Below are positions 32,692 to 41,936 of a DNA stretch of 64,000 nt, piece by piece. The translations under genes and the position numbers were made by a program. This DNA comes from Tsuneonella litorea (lineage in GTDB: Bacteria; Pseudomonadota; Alphaproteobacteria; Sphingomonadales; Sphingomonadaceae): assembly GCF_025154015.1 (NCBI RefSeq), contig NZ_JAOAMV010000002.1:372001-436000 (forward strand). The letters run 5' to 3'. Position 1 is the stretch's first letter. The number at the start of each line of letters is the position of its first letter. The notes beneath the pieces are model-generated. The model was given only the letters and a program-made list of their open reading frames with translations, made no database searches and was not told the DNA's origin.

Positions 32692-34368
32692 TTACGCCGG
32701 ACTTCCGACGCAGGCCGCCGCCTCTTCCGGATGCGAGTAGAGGATCATCTGTCCCGCCGACACGATGACGTGGCAATCGGCCCGGGGGAGGAGCCGGGTG
32801 AAATAGCGGCGCGAGATCTGCGGATCGTGGAGCACGAAATGCCGCCCGAACACCAGCGTGTAGTGATCGGTCCGTCCCTTCGGGTGCGGTTCCCAGCCCT
32901 TGGCCCAGGAGACGTTCTCGACGATGTAGCCCGCGAGGTTGCCGCGCAGGGGCGCCACGGCAAGGAGATAATCCTCCGCGACGCGCGGATCGTCGAGCGC
33001 CTTCAGGTCCGGTTCGCTTTCCGCGAAGGACCGGCGCATCCCGACGACGATCCGTTCCGGGGTCGCGTAGCGCAGGAACAGCCCGATGAGCAGGCGGATG
33101 GAATTGGGGCTTCGCGCATAGCGGCGCTTGAGCGCGCCGAGCGGCCCGCGGTCGACCGGCGACTGCTGAATCGGAGGGGTCGGGTTGAACAGGATCGCAC
33201 GCTCGACGCGCGCCCCCAGGTGGTCGGTGAAGAAGAACGCGCCCTGTCCCGTCCCCCGGCTCACCAGGGTGATCCTGTCGATGCCTTCCGCGTCCATCAC
33301 CGCGGCAAGATCGCGCGCAGCTTCGGCGAAATGGGCATCGACGTCCTGCGATGGTGCCTCGCTGGTCCCGCCGAAACCGGGCCTGTCGACGACGAGCACC
33401 TGCCAGCCCTGACGGTTGAGCCGGCGCACGAAGCGGGTCGGGGGATGGCGGCAGCAGATCGAGCTGTGAAGCAGGACGACGGCCGGCGCACCCCTGTCGC
33501 CGAAGACGGAATAGGCTACTTTCCGGCCGCCCTCGACAGTCACTTCGGCATGGCGAAGCGCGGGAACGGGGTCGAGCGCGCCGTCGGGCCGGTCGAGGAA
33601 AGATTCGGCAACGTTGGATGCCTGTGCGAGCACGCAGCTGACTTCGGCCGCCGATGCGACATCGAGCCGCTCGTAAATGTCGGCAAGAAGAGCCTTCACC
33701 GTCGCGAGAGACATCCCGCTCGCACGGGCGATGCCCTTGCGCGGGGTGCCGCCGGCGATCGCGCGGGCGACCGACAGGTGGCGCGGTCCGATCTGGAGTA
33801 TGTCGGCGACCGTCTCGTCGACCGGCTTGAAGTCGGTGGACCGCGGCCCGAACATGATCATCAGGAGGTGCTCGACCGTTTCGGCGAGATTGCGGGTGCC
33901 GAACTTGGCGCGAAGCCGCATGACCGCATTGCGCGCGGGAACCTTGCCGAGCCGGGCCGCCGCGGTCGCCCTCTCGAAGTCGCCGTACTCGGCCAGCGCC
34001 TTCGCAAGCGCGGTTTCCACCGTCGACAGCCCGTAGCCTTCGGCGACGCGGCCCATCGCCACTTCCCACGCGGGCTCGGCAAACCGGAGAACCAGCGCCA
34101 GCGGGAGCGGATGATCCGACGCGACGCCGCACGCGCTCGCCCACCCGTCCCCCAGTGCCTTTCCGGCGACCAGGAAAAGGTTTCCCCGCCCCGGCCAGCC
34201 GTCACCCCAGTGCCTCGGCAACAGGCGGCAACACCGGCCTGGCCCGAGCAGGTCGAGCAGTTCCTCGCAGTGCCAGGGAGACAAGTGCGCTGCGTCCTCC
34301 GAGGAACCGAGCACGACTGCACGCGGCCCCGGCAGGATCGCCGTGATGTGAAATTCCCCGACCCCCAT
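32692..34368 (-). CDS. Double-HTH LuxR-type regulator with C-terminal pseudo-alpha/beta-hydrolase
   Basis: About 558 residues from ATG 34368; a TTG 36 bases upstream is also open. Two consecutive LuxR-like helix-turn-helix segments are visible: LSTVETALAKALAEYGDFERA...AETVEHLL, and GPRHLSVARAIAGGTPRKGIARASGMSLATVKALLADIYERLDVA. An alpha/beta-hydrolase domain follows (AVVLLHSSICCRHPP, VLVVDRPGFGGTSEAP). The nucleophile elbow is LVSRGTGQG, with Gly where GxSxG needs Ser, and the usual GH near the C-terminus is AGQMILYSHPEE, with Gln for His. So the hydrolase fold is probably a non-catalytic ligand sensor. It is divergent from the TonB receptor at 34627. Confidence 0.82.
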   Translation of the reverse strand: MGVGEFHITAILPGPRAVVLGSSEDAAHLSPWHCEELLDLLGPGRCCRLLPRHWGDGWPGRGNLFLVAGKALGDGWASACGVASDHPLPLALVLRFAEPAWEVAMGRVAEGYGLSTVETALAKALAEYGDFERATAAARLGKVPARNAVMRLRAKFGTRNLAETVEHLLMIMFGPRSTDFKPVDETVADILQIGPRHLSVARAIAGGTPRKGIARASGMSLATVKALLADIYERLDVASAAEVSCVLAQASNVAESFLDRPDGALDPVPALRHAEVTVEGGRKVAYSVFGDRGAPAVVLLHSSICCRHPPTRFVRRLNRQGWQVLVVDRPGFGGTSEAPSQDVDAHFAEAARDLAAVMDAEGIDRITLVSRGTGQGAFFFTDHLGARVERAILFNPTPPIQQSPVDRGPLGALKRRYARSPNSIRLLIGLFLRYATPERIVVGMRRSFAESEPDLKALDDPRVAEDYLLAVAPLRGNLAGYIVENVSWAKGWEPHPKGRTDHYTLVFGRHFVLHDPQISRRYFTRLLPRADCHVIVSAGQMILYSHPEEAAACVGSPA

Positions 34369-34626
34369 CGGCGAACTGGTGCGACAAAATCGAAGTCCGG
34401 GCAAGTATATGGATGGCTTCGATTTTCCCGGGAAGCGATCGACGTTCCGCCTTTGCTGCCGGTCGGCGGGGCGGGGGACTGGTCAACGGGCAATCGGCAG
34501 GAACCGCTGCCTGCAACGTGCGCCCTTGGCCGGAGCTGCTCGCACCCCTATGCACGCGGACTTTGGCGGCTACCTTCGACAGGCGACCGCCGCTCGATTC
34601 CGATCCCGAGGAAGGCACACACACCG

Positions 34627-36657
34627 GTGGCAGACCGTACCTTGACGATCCTGATCCATGTCGCTGCCGCCGGTATCGCCGCCGCCCTGCCCGCGCCGCT
34701 TTCCGCCGAGCCGCAGGATGATGAGGCGCCGGCGATCGTGGTGACCGGCAACGGCCTTCCCGACACGCCCGCCACCCCGGCATACGACACGCAGGTTCTC
34801 GACCGCGAAAGGCTTGTCGCGACCGGGTCCGGCCGCATCGAGGACGCCCTTGCAGCGGTTGCCGGATTCCAGCAGTTTCGCCGCTCCGACAGTCGTTCCA
34901 GCAATCCCAGCGCACAGGGCGTGACGCTCCGCGCCCTCGGCGGCAACGCCACCAGCCGGGCGCAATTGCTGCTCGACGGGGTTCCGATGAGCGATCCGTT
35001 CTTCGGCTACATACCGTTCAGCGCCATCGCGCCCGAGCGCCTCGCCAGCGCGAGGGTCACCCGCGGCGGGGGGTCGGGTCCGTTCGGCGCGGGTGCGCTG
35101 GCGGGGACCATCGAACTGTCCAGCGCCGACGCGCAGACCCTCGGTCCGCTCGGTGGCCAGGCGCTGGTCAACGATCGCGGAGAAACCGAAACGAGCATTG
35201 CGATGGCGCCCCGGCTGGGTGCGGGCTTTGCGGTCCTGTCCGGGCGGTGGGACCGCGGCGACGGGTTCGTGACCACGCCGGCCAGCCAGCAGGTCCCTGC
35301 GACGGCACGCGCGGCTTACGACGCCTGGTCGATCCAGGCCCGCGGCGTGGCTCCGCTTGGCCCGAACGTCGAATTGCAGGCGCGCGCGCTGGCCTATCGC
35401 GACGAGCGGACCTTGCGCTTCGACGGGGCTGATTCGTCGACCGCAGGCCAGGACGCGTCCGTCCGCGTGGTGGGCCGCGGGTCGTGGCAGTTCGACGGCC
35501 TTGCCTACATCCAGGCGCGCAACTTCACGAACGTCGTCGTCAGCTCGACCAGCTTTCGCCCCGTCCTCGACCAGCGCAATACCCCTGCCACCGGCCTTGG
35601 CGGCAAGCTAGAGGTCCGGCCGCCGACCGGCGATTCGAACGTGCTGCGGATCGGAATGGATTACCGCAAGGCGAGCGGGCAGCTTTACGAAGACGCGATC
35701 AATGCCGGGACCGGGACGGTGACGCAGCGCCGCGATGCGGGGGGGGCGAACACTGACCTCGGCTTCTTTGCAGAGAACGACCTCAGCGTCGGCAGCGTGA
35801 CCCTGACCGGCGGGCTGCGGGCGGATCGCTACACGATCCGGGACGGCTTTTACCGCGCGCGGAATAGCGCGGGGATGACCCTCGTCGAGGAGAGATACCC
35901 CGATCGCGCCGGCTGGCAGACCAGCCTGCGTGCCGGGGCGGTGCTTCGCGCAGGAGCCGGCTTGCGGCTACGGGCGGCTGCCTACACCGGATTACGGCTT
36001 CCGACGCTCAACGAGCTCTACCGGCCCTTCACCGTCTTTCCGGTGACCACCCAGGCCAATGCGGGGCTGCGTCCCGAGCGCCTGAAGGGGTTTGAAGCCG
36101 GGATCGACTTCAGCCCGGCCGCGAACATCGACCTGTCGTTCACCGCGTTCGACAACACCGTCGAGCGCGCGATCGCCAACGTGACGATCGGACCGAACTT
36201 GCGGCAGCGCCGGAACATCGACGCGATCGAGGCCCGTGGCATCGAGGCGAACGCGGGGCTGACGATCGGACCCATCCGTTTCGACGGCGCGCTGGCCTAC
36301 ACCCGCGCGCAGGCGCGCGGCAGCGGGGCAGCGGCCGCGCTTGATGGCAACCGCCCGGCCCAGACCCCGCGCCTGTTTGCCGGGGGAACGCTGGCCTGGC
36401 GGCCGTCGGAACGCACTCTGCTGGCGCTCACCCTGCGGCACGTCGGGGCGCAGTTCGAGGACGATCTCGAGACCGACCGGCTGACGGGCGCCACAACGGT
36501 CGATGCATTCGCCCGCGTGCCGGTCGACCGGCGCATCGCCTTCATCGTGCGCGGCGAGAACCTGGCCGACTCGGCGATCGTTACCCGAAACCAGGGCGGC
36601 TCGATCGACCTGGGGGCACCGCGCACGGTCTGGGCAGGGCTCGAAATCGCGCTCTAG
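34627..36657 (+). CDS. TonB-dependent outer-membrane receptor
   Basis: A 676-residue receptor starting at GTG 34627 (AGGAAGG upstream), with a signal peptide ending near LSAEPQ, a TonB-box-like IVVTGN, a plug domain (RIEDALAAVAGFQQFRRSDSRSS, QLLLDGVPMSDPFFGYIP, ARVTRGGGSGPFGAGALAGTIEL) and a 22-strand barrel. The barrel includes the YTGLRLPTLNELYRPF box and the C-terminal ENLADSAIVTRNQGG...PRTVWAGLEIAL. The size is close to BtuB/small siderophore or vitamin-type receptors. The substrate is unknown. The divergent pseudo-hydrolase regulator may sense it. Confidence 0.9.
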   Translation: MADRTLTILIHVAAAGIAAALPAPLSAEPQDDEAPAIVVTGNGLPDTPATPAYDTQVLDRERLVATGSGRIEDALAAVAGFQQFRRSDSRSSNPSAQGVTLRALGGNATSRAQLLLDGVPMSDPFFGYIPFSAIAPERLASARVTRGGGSGPFGAGALAGTIELSSADAQTLGPLGGQALVNDRGETETSIAMAPRLGAGFAVLSGRWDRGDGFVTTPASQQVPATARAAYDAWSIQARGVAPLGPNVELQARALAYRDERTLRFDGADSSTAGQDASVRVVGRGSWQFDGLAYIQARNFTNVVVSSTSFRPVLDQRNTPATGLGGKLEVRPPTGDSNVLRIGMDYRKASGQLYEDAINAGTGTVTQRRDAGGANTDLGFFAENDLSVGSVTLTGGLRADRYTIRDGFYRARNSAGMTLVEERYPDRAGWQTSLRAGAVLRAGAGLRLRAAAYTGLRLPTLNELYRPFTVFPVTTQANAGLRPERLKGFEAGIDFSPAANIDLSFTAFDNTVERAIANVTIGPNLRQRRNIDAIEARGIEANAGLTIGPIRFDGALAYTRAQARGSGAAAALDGNRPAQTPRLFAGGTLAWRPSERTLLALTLRHVGAQFEDDLETDRLTGATTVDAFARVPVDRRIAFIVRGENLADSAIVTRNQGGSIDLGAPRTVWAGLEIAL

Positions 36658-36732
36658 GGTGCTTGGCGCCCCGCCTCGCTGATCCGCCGGGCGATTGATA
36701 ACTCGGTCATAAGTTCGTGGTATCGCGACCCG

Positions 36733-38844
36733 ATGAAAAGGCGCCAGGCTCTCGGACGCGCGTTCGCGCTGCTCGTGCTCGTCGCGGTTCCAACCAGCAT
36801 GTTGCTGGTCGTCATGCAAATCAGGGGCGAATTTGAAGAGAACCGCGCTCTGCGTGCATCGGTCGAACAGTCGACCGACGCGCGACAGGACCTGCTCAAG
36901 CTGCTGTCGGACCTCCAGGAAGTCGAAGCCGGCCAGCGAGGCTACGTCGTCTCGCGGGATCCACGCTTCCTCGCGCCTTTCGTGGAAGCGCGGGCGCGCA
37001 TCGCCCAGCGATTTGCCCAGGACGGCCCGGCGGGCCGGTCGGCTCCCGAACTCGATCGGATCGAGGATTTGTCGCGACGCAAGATCGCGTTTGCCGAGCA
37101 GACCATCGACCTCGTCGCAAAAGGGCGCATCGAGGCCGCGAGGATGCTGATCGCCGATGGCGAGGGCAAGCGCCTGATGGATATCATCCGGACGGATATC
37201 CAGCGCCTCGACCACGCCGAAGAGGCCCGGCTGGCGGTACTGGCGGATGCCCGGGACAGGAACCGCGAACGAGCCGAACGGCTCATCAACGGCGCGCTTG
37301 CCAGCCTCGCGGCGCTTTTGGTTGTCCTCTCATTCACGATCTGGCGGATGCTTCATCTGCGGCAGGCTGCGCTCGACCGCGTACGCGGCCTCAGCGCGCG
37401 CAACCGCGCGATCTTCGACGGTGCGGTGGACGGAATGGTGGTCCTCGATGACGAAGGGTACATCCGCGAAGCCAACCCGAGCATGACCCGGCTTTTCGGT
37501 TTCGCGAATTCCGAACTCATCGGGATGCACAACACGTCGCTGATGGCATCCCCCCCTCCCCTCGACGAAAGCATTGCCTGGCTTCGCCATGTCGGATCGG
37601 CGGGCGCGGAGGGATCGGGCCAGCAGCAGGAATTCATCGGCCGGCGGGCTGATCGTTCGACCCTCGCAGCGGATGTCTCGATCAGCCGGGTAGGCGATGG
37701 GGACGAAGTGACCTTCGTGGCCGTCATCCGCGACGTGACCGAGCGCAAGCGCATCGAGGGCATGAAGACGGAGTTCGTCTCCACCGTCAGCCACGAGCTG
37801 CGCACGCCGCTGACCTCGATCGGCGGATCGCTGGGCCTGCTGGCTGCCGGCGCGGCCGGCCCGCTGGAAGAGAAGGTCGCCCGGCTCGTTTCCATCGCAC
37901 ACAGCAACTGCGAGCGGCTGATCCGCTTGATCAACGACATCCTCGACATCGAGAAGATCGAATCGGGCAAGATGCAGTTCGATCTTCGGCGGATGTCGCT
38001 GGCGCCGCTGCTCCAGCGGACCGCACAGGCCAATCGCGCATTCGGAGACGCGCACGCGGTGGCGATCGAGCTTTCGATGCCGCCCTGGCCCGTTGCGGTG
38101 ATGGGCGACCCGGACAGACTGGAGCAGCTTCTGACCAACCTCGTGTCCAACGCCGTCAAGCACTCACCGGCGGGCGAAACCGTTCACATTGCGCTGGAGA
38201 CGGCAGGGGGACGCGCGCGCATCGAGGTTCGCGATCGCGGCGACGGCATCCCGGAAGACTTCCGCGACCGCATTTTCGGGAAATTCGCGATGGCCGATGG
38301 ATCGGACAGCCGGCGGCGCGGGGGCACCGGGCTCGGGCTCGCGATCGCCAGGGAAATCGCGGTGTCCCACGCCGGTTCGCTGGGGTTCGCCGATCGGGAA
38401 GGCGGGGGCACGGTGTTCGCGGTCGAGTTGCCGCTGGCGGAATGCGAAGACGTCTGCAACGCGGACAAGCCCGATACCGGCCTGCCCCTCCTGCTGCATC
38501 TCGACGACGACGCGGACTGCCTCGCGGTCGTGGCCAGCGCCTTTTCGGGCAAGGCATCGGTCATCTCGGTGAGTTCGCTCGCCGACGCCCGCCAGGAAAT
38601 CGGCGGCCGTGACCTTTCCGGGGTAATCGTCGACGTCGTGGTCCCACCTGACAATGGGCTCGACCTCATCCCGGGGCTGCGCGCTTCGGCCCCCGATCTC
38701 CCGATCATCGTGTTCACCGCGCTTGACGATATCGGCAAAGCGGATGATGTCGACGCGGTGCTGATCAAGAGCCGTAACGCCGTCGAGACGCTCGTCGAAA
38801 CGACCATGGCGCTCGTCGCGCGCGCGGACCGGAAGGCCGCATGA
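36733..38844 (+). CDS. Hybrid sensor histidine kinase (CHASE3-PAS-HisKA-HATPase-REC)
   Basis: A 703-residue membrane sensor. TM1 is near residues 10-28. A periplasmic CHASE3 domain (DLLKLLSDLQEVEAGQRGYVVSRDPRFLAPF) is followed by TM2 near 185-208. A PAS domain comes next (NRAIFDGAVDGMVVLDDEGYIREAN), then HisKA with phospho-His354 (VSTVSHELRTPLTS) and HATPase_c (NLVSNAVKHSP, DRGDGIP, GTGLGLAIAREI). A C-terminal receiver domain has Asp634 (VIVDVVVPPDNG) and the conserved Lys in LIKSR. It overlaps the response regulator by ATGA. The stimulus is unknown. Confidence 0.93.
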   Translation: MKRRQALGRAFALLVLVAVPTSMLLVVMQIRGEFEENRALRASVEQSTDARQDLLKLLSDLQEVEAGQRGYVVSRDPRFLAPFVEARARIAQRFAQDGPAGRSAPELDRIEDLSRRKIAFAEQTIDLVAKGRIEAARMLIADGEGKRLMDIIRTDIQRLDHAEEARLAVLADARDRNRERAERLINGALASLAALLVVLSFTIWRMLHLRQAALDRVRGLSARNRAIFDGAVDGMVVLDDEGYIREANPSMTRLFGFANSELIGMHNTSLMASPPPLDESIAWLRHVGSAGAEGSGQQQEFIGRRADRSTLAADVSISRVGDGDEVTFVAVIRDVTERKRIEGMKTEFVSTVSHELRTPLTSIGGSLGLLAAGAAGPLEEKVARLVSIAHSNCERLIRLINDILDIEKIESGKMQFDLRRMSLAPLLQRTAQANRAFGDAHAVAIELSMPPWPVAVMGDPDRLEQLLTNLVSNAVKHSPAGETVHIALETAGGRARIEVRDRGDGIPEDFRDRIFGKFAMADGSDSRRRGGTGLGLAIAREIAVSHAGSLGFADREGGGTVFAVELPLAECEDVCNADKPDTGLPLLLHLDDDADCLAVVASAFSGKASVISVSSLADARQEIGGRDLSGVIVDVVVPPDNGLDLIPGLRASAPDLPIIVFTALDDIGKADDVDAVLIKSRNAVETLVETTMALVARADRKAA

Positions 38845-39203
38845 CCCGCATCCTGTACGTCGACGACGAACCCGACATTCGCGAGATTGCCGAATTGTCG
38901 CTTTCGCTCGACCCGCACTTCGAGGTCCGCACCGCGGAAAGCGGCCCGCAGGCGATCGAACTGGCGAACGACTGGCGGCCCAGCCTCATCCTGCTCGACG
39001 TCATGATGCCGGGTATGGACGGGCCCGAAGTGCTAGACCGGTTGCGCAGCGACCCCCTTACCGCTGCCATACCGGTGGTGTTCGTCACCGCCCGCGCTCA
39101 GCGGAGCGAAATCCAGAACTTCCGAACGCTCGACGCGATCGGGGTGATCGCCAAGCCGTTCGACCCGATCACCCTGGCAGCCCAGGTGCGCGCGTTCCTG
39201 TGA
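38841..39203 (+). CDS. Single-domain response regulator
   Basis: A 120-residue CheY-like receiver with acidic pocket ILYVDDEPD, phospho-acceptor Asp53 (LILLDVMMPGMDG), Thr in VVFVTARAQ and Lys in VIAKPFDP. It has no output domain, so it probably relays phosphate to the Hpt protein that follows or acts by protein contact. It overlaps the kinase and hpt by ATGA/GTGA. Confidence 0.92.
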   Translation: MTRILYVDDEPDIREIAELSLSLDPHFEVRTAESGPQAIELANDWRPSLILLDVMMPGMDGPEVLDRLRSDPLTAAIPVVFVTARAQRSEIQNFRTLDAIGVIAKPFDPITLAAQVRAFL

Positions 39204-39469
39204 ACGACATCGTCCAGGCAAAGCTTGCTGAACTGGGCCGGCGTTTCGCCGCCCAGGCGCCCGAAAGGCGCACCGCGCTGCGCGCCGCGCTGGACGAAGG
39301 TGACCTCCCTGCTCTCGCCACGCTCGCCCACAGGCTCGCAGGGAACGCCGGGATGTTCGGGTACCCCGCGATCAGCGAAGCCGCCTTTGCGGTGGAACAG
39401 GCGATCGACGAGGAACGCGACCCGACCGAACCCGCGGCGGTTCTTATGGACCTGCTCGGCGCGGTCTAG
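39200..39469 (+). CDS. Histidine phosphotransfer (Hpt) protein
   Basis: An 89-residue Hpt domain from a GTG that overlaps the upstream stop. The phospho-acceptor is in TLAHRLAGNAGMFGYP, near residue 42. It completes a kinase-receiver-Hpt set in one operon that converges on, and overlaps by 4 bases, the glycosyltransferase operon on the other strand. Confidence 0.88.
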   Translation: MNDIVQAKLAELGRRFAAQAPERRTALRAALDEGDLPALATLAHRLAGNAGMFGYPAISEAAFAVEQAIDEERDPTEPAAVLMDLLGAV

Positions 39470-40905
39470 CCGGTCGGCGCGGTCGCGAAGCCCTTGCGGG
39501 TCATCGTCCCCCAGCCCTGCTGCTTGCGCAGGAACTGCCACCATCCCTGGATGCGCCACACGTTCGACAACTGGCGATAGCCGAAGTTCTCGATCACCGC
39601 GATCGCGGCGAGGATCGGAATGGCACCCGCCCGCGGAAAGCGGCGCAACTGGATTTCCTCGAGGATGAGCGTCGCAACGCTCACGAAAATGCCGAACGTG
39701 ACGGTTACCGACAGGAACGCCAGCAGCCACGGCAATGCGAGCAAGCCGAGGCCATAGAGCAACGGCACGAGCAGGTACCCCAGCACCTCGACGAGCGGGC
39801 CGATCACGTCCACCAGCAGGATCTGCCCGAAACCGATCATGCCGATCCGCCCGTATCGCGGATTTAGGCACATCGCCCGGTGCTTCGCGAAGCATTCGAG
39901 CGCGCCGCGCTGCCAGCGGCTGCGCTGGCGGCCGAGGACCGCCAGGTCCTCCGGGCACTCGGTCCAGCAGACCGGCTCGGCGATGAACTCGATGCGGTAC
40001 GGCTTTTTCTGGTCGCGCATATGGCGGTGGAGCTTGACGACGAGTTCCATGTCTTCGCCGACGGTCGCGTGGCTGTACCCGCCCACTTCGACCACGCGCT
40101 GCCGGTTGAACAGCCCGAAGGCCCCCGAAATGACGGTCAGCACCTGCATCTTGCCCAGCGCCAGCCGGGCCATCAGGAACGCCCGCAGGTACTCCATGAT
40201 CTGCACCAGCGCGAGAAAGTTGCGCGGCAGACGGATATCGACGACGCGCCCCGAATCGATCGTGCAGCCGTTGGCTATCCGGATGGTTCCCCCGGCGGCG
40301 ATCGTCAGGTCGGGATCGTCGATGAACGGCCGGACGACGCGCAGCAGTGCATCGGGTTCGAGAATGGAATCGGCATCGATCGCGCAGAACAGCGACGTGC
40401 GGCAGGCGTTGATTCCCGCGTTCAGTGCGTCGGCCTTGCCGCCGTTGTCCTTGTCGATGACGAGAAGGCGCGGCTGCGCCGGGTTGGCGTAGAACGCGCG
40501 GATTCGGGCGTGCGACAGCGCGTCGTCGACGAACCGTTCGACCCGCGTCAGGCCGAACGCGGCAACGAGCCTGTCGAGGGTGCCATCCTTCGACCCGTCG
40601 TTGATCAGCAGGATTTCGAAGTCGGGATATTCGAGCGCGAGCAGCGAGCGCACGCTTTCGACCACCGTCAGCTCCTCGTTGAAGGCCGGCGCGAGCACGG
40701 TGATCGGCGGGGCTTCGCCCGAATACCGGCGCCAGAGCGTCGCTCCCCGCGGGACGGGCGGCCGGTTCGATAGCGCGAAGGCGGCATAGCCGAGCTGGAC
40801 GACATAGAAGCCGACCTGCAGCAGACCGGTAACGATCACGACCAGCGCAATCGTTTCCGCAGCACCGATCATCCAGTCCTGCGCCCAATGGGGTGAGGCG
40901 ATCAT
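39466..40905 (-). CDS. Membrane-bound processive family 2 glycosyltransferase
   Basis: A 479-residue inner-membrane GT2. N-terminal TM (TIALVVIVTGLLQVGFYVV) is followed by the catalytic domain: ITVLAPAFNEELTVVESVRSLL, LLINDGSKDGT, DKDNGGKADALNAGI, the DxD in CAIDADS (~residue 175), GEDMEL, and the processive signature QRSRWQRGALE (~residue 328). At least three C-terminal TMs follow. It resembles PgaC/IcaA-like and cellulose-synthase-like chain-forming enzymes. Operon partners HEAT, YaiO and a response regulator suggest exopolysaccharide made under phosphorelay control. The product is unknown. Confidence 0.9.
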   Translation of the reverse strand: MIASPHWAQDWMIGAAETIALVVIVTGLLQVGFYVVQLGYAAFALSNRPPVPRGATLWRRYSGEAPPITVLAPAFNEELTVVESVRSLLALEYPDFEILLINDGSKDGTLDRLVAAFGLTRVERFVDDALSHARIRAFYANPAQPRLLVIDKDNGGKADALNAGINACRTSLFCAIDADSILEPDALLRVVRPFIDDPDLTIAAGGTIRIANGCTIDSGRVVDIRLPRNFLALVQIMEYLRAFLMARLALGKMQVLTVISGAFGLFNRQRVVEVGGYSHATVGEDMELVVKLHRHMRDQKKPYRIEFIAEPVCWTECPEDLAVLGRQRSRWQRGALECFAKHRAMCLNPRYGRIGMIGFGQILLVDVIGPLVEVLGYLLVPLLYGLGLLALPWLLAFLSVTVTFGIFVSVATLILEEIQLRRFPRAGAIPILAAIAVIENFGYRQLSNVWRIQGWWQFLRKQQGWGTMTRKGFATAPTG

Positions 40906-41936
40906 GTTGCCCCCTGCTCGGCCATGATCGTCGTTGCCGCCGCGCGGGCGGCCGGGCGACCATCCGAAGCCGCCTTGCGAAGCGCCGCGCGGCCGGCAGA
41001 ACCCAGCCGCATCAGTGCCTCACCGGCGCGGAAGCGCACCCACCACTGCCCGTCGTCCAGAAGTTCGGAAAGGCGCGGTACCGCAGTGACCAGCGCCGCG
41101 CGACCGGCAGCTTCCGCCGCCGTCGTTCGCACCGGCCAGGATTCGCTGTCGAGCCCCGCCAGGATGGCCTCGTGGGCTGAGGGATGCCCGACCTTGCCGA
41201 GCGCCCGCAAGATGCGGGGACGGAGATCGCCTTCCTCTTCCGACGCTTCTGCCATCCATGCAATCAGCGGGGCATGATCGACCGCGGCGCTGTCTGCCAG
41301 CGCGTCGGTGGCCGCCAGCTTGGCTGCGTCGGGTATCTCGAAATCATAGAGCAGCGCGGCGACGGCATGGGGATCGCTGCGCGCAAGGTCGCGCATGAGC
41401 GAAACGACGAGCAGCGACCGTTCGGTCGATCCGATGCCGAGACGTCGGACCAGCTCGCCGACCGGCGGCGCCCGGCCTTCGTGCGCCAGGGCCAGGGCCG
41501 CGCCCAGCCGCACGTCGGCATTCTTGTCGCCTAGCGCGACCTTCGACACGGTCCCCTCGTATTGCGGGAACATCGCCAGCGCCTCGGCCGCGATGAGGCG
41601 GTCCTGCGACGCGCGCGAGCGAAGCCGCCTGGCCAGTTCCTTGCCCGCCCCGGCCTGCGTCGCTGCGGCGATGAAACCCTCGCGGTCGTTGCCCCGAACA
41701 AGCTCGGCAAGTTCCACGGTGAGGTCGGCCGCAACCCTGCGAAACAGCCGCGACCGCTCGACCTCGGCTGGCTGGCCGCGCAGCATCGAAGGAAGCAACC
41801 GCAGCCGGATGTCTTCGCGGCGCCGCTCCAGCCGGTCCCTCGCTACCCTGGCCAGCAGCAAGGCAGAGATTGCCAGCAGGGCGACCGCCGACAAGAGCAG
41901 GGAGAACTCCCACAGGAAGACAAGCTTCCCGGTCAT
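40902..41936 (-). CDS. HEAT-repeat membrane-anchored protein
   Basis: A 344-residue protein with an N-terminal membrane helix (FSLLLSAVALLAISALLLARV) and then about seven HEAT/armadillo-like repeats, the clearest being ADVRLGAALALAHEGRAP, RPRILRALGKVGHPSAHEAILAGL, WPVRTTAAEAAGRAALVTAVPRLSEL and WWVRFRAGEALMRLGSAGRAALRKA. It probably serves as a cytosolic scaffold tethered to the inner membrane. Stop/start overlaps with the GT2 (ATGA) and with yaiO (ATGA) tie it to the polysaccharide operon. Confidence 0.85.
   Translation of the reverse strand: MTGKLVFLWEFSLLLSAVALLAISALLLARVARDRLERRREDIRLRLLPSMLRGQPAEVERSRLFRRVAADLTVELAELVRGNDREGFIAAATQAGAGKELARRLRSRASQDRLIAAEALAMFPQYEGTVSKVALGDKNADVRLGAALALAHEGRAPPVGELVRRLGIGSTERSLLVVSLMRDLARSDPHAVAALLYDFEIPDAAKLAATDALADSAAVDHAPLIAWMAEASEEEGDLRPRILRALGKVGHPSAHEAILAGLDSESWPVRTTAAEAAGRAALVTAVPRLSELLDDGQWWVRFRAGEALMRLGSAGRAALRKAASDGRPAARAAATTIMAEQGAT

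Noticed and set aside
31708-36657. A 4.9-kb open frame on the plus strand covering the nitronate monooxygenase and LuxR genes
   Set aside because: Only the part from 34627 on matches a family (TonB receptor). The upstream part is the antisense of two well-supported minus-strand genes and reads as low-complexity Arg/Gly/Asp-rich sequence, typical of high-GC antisense frames.
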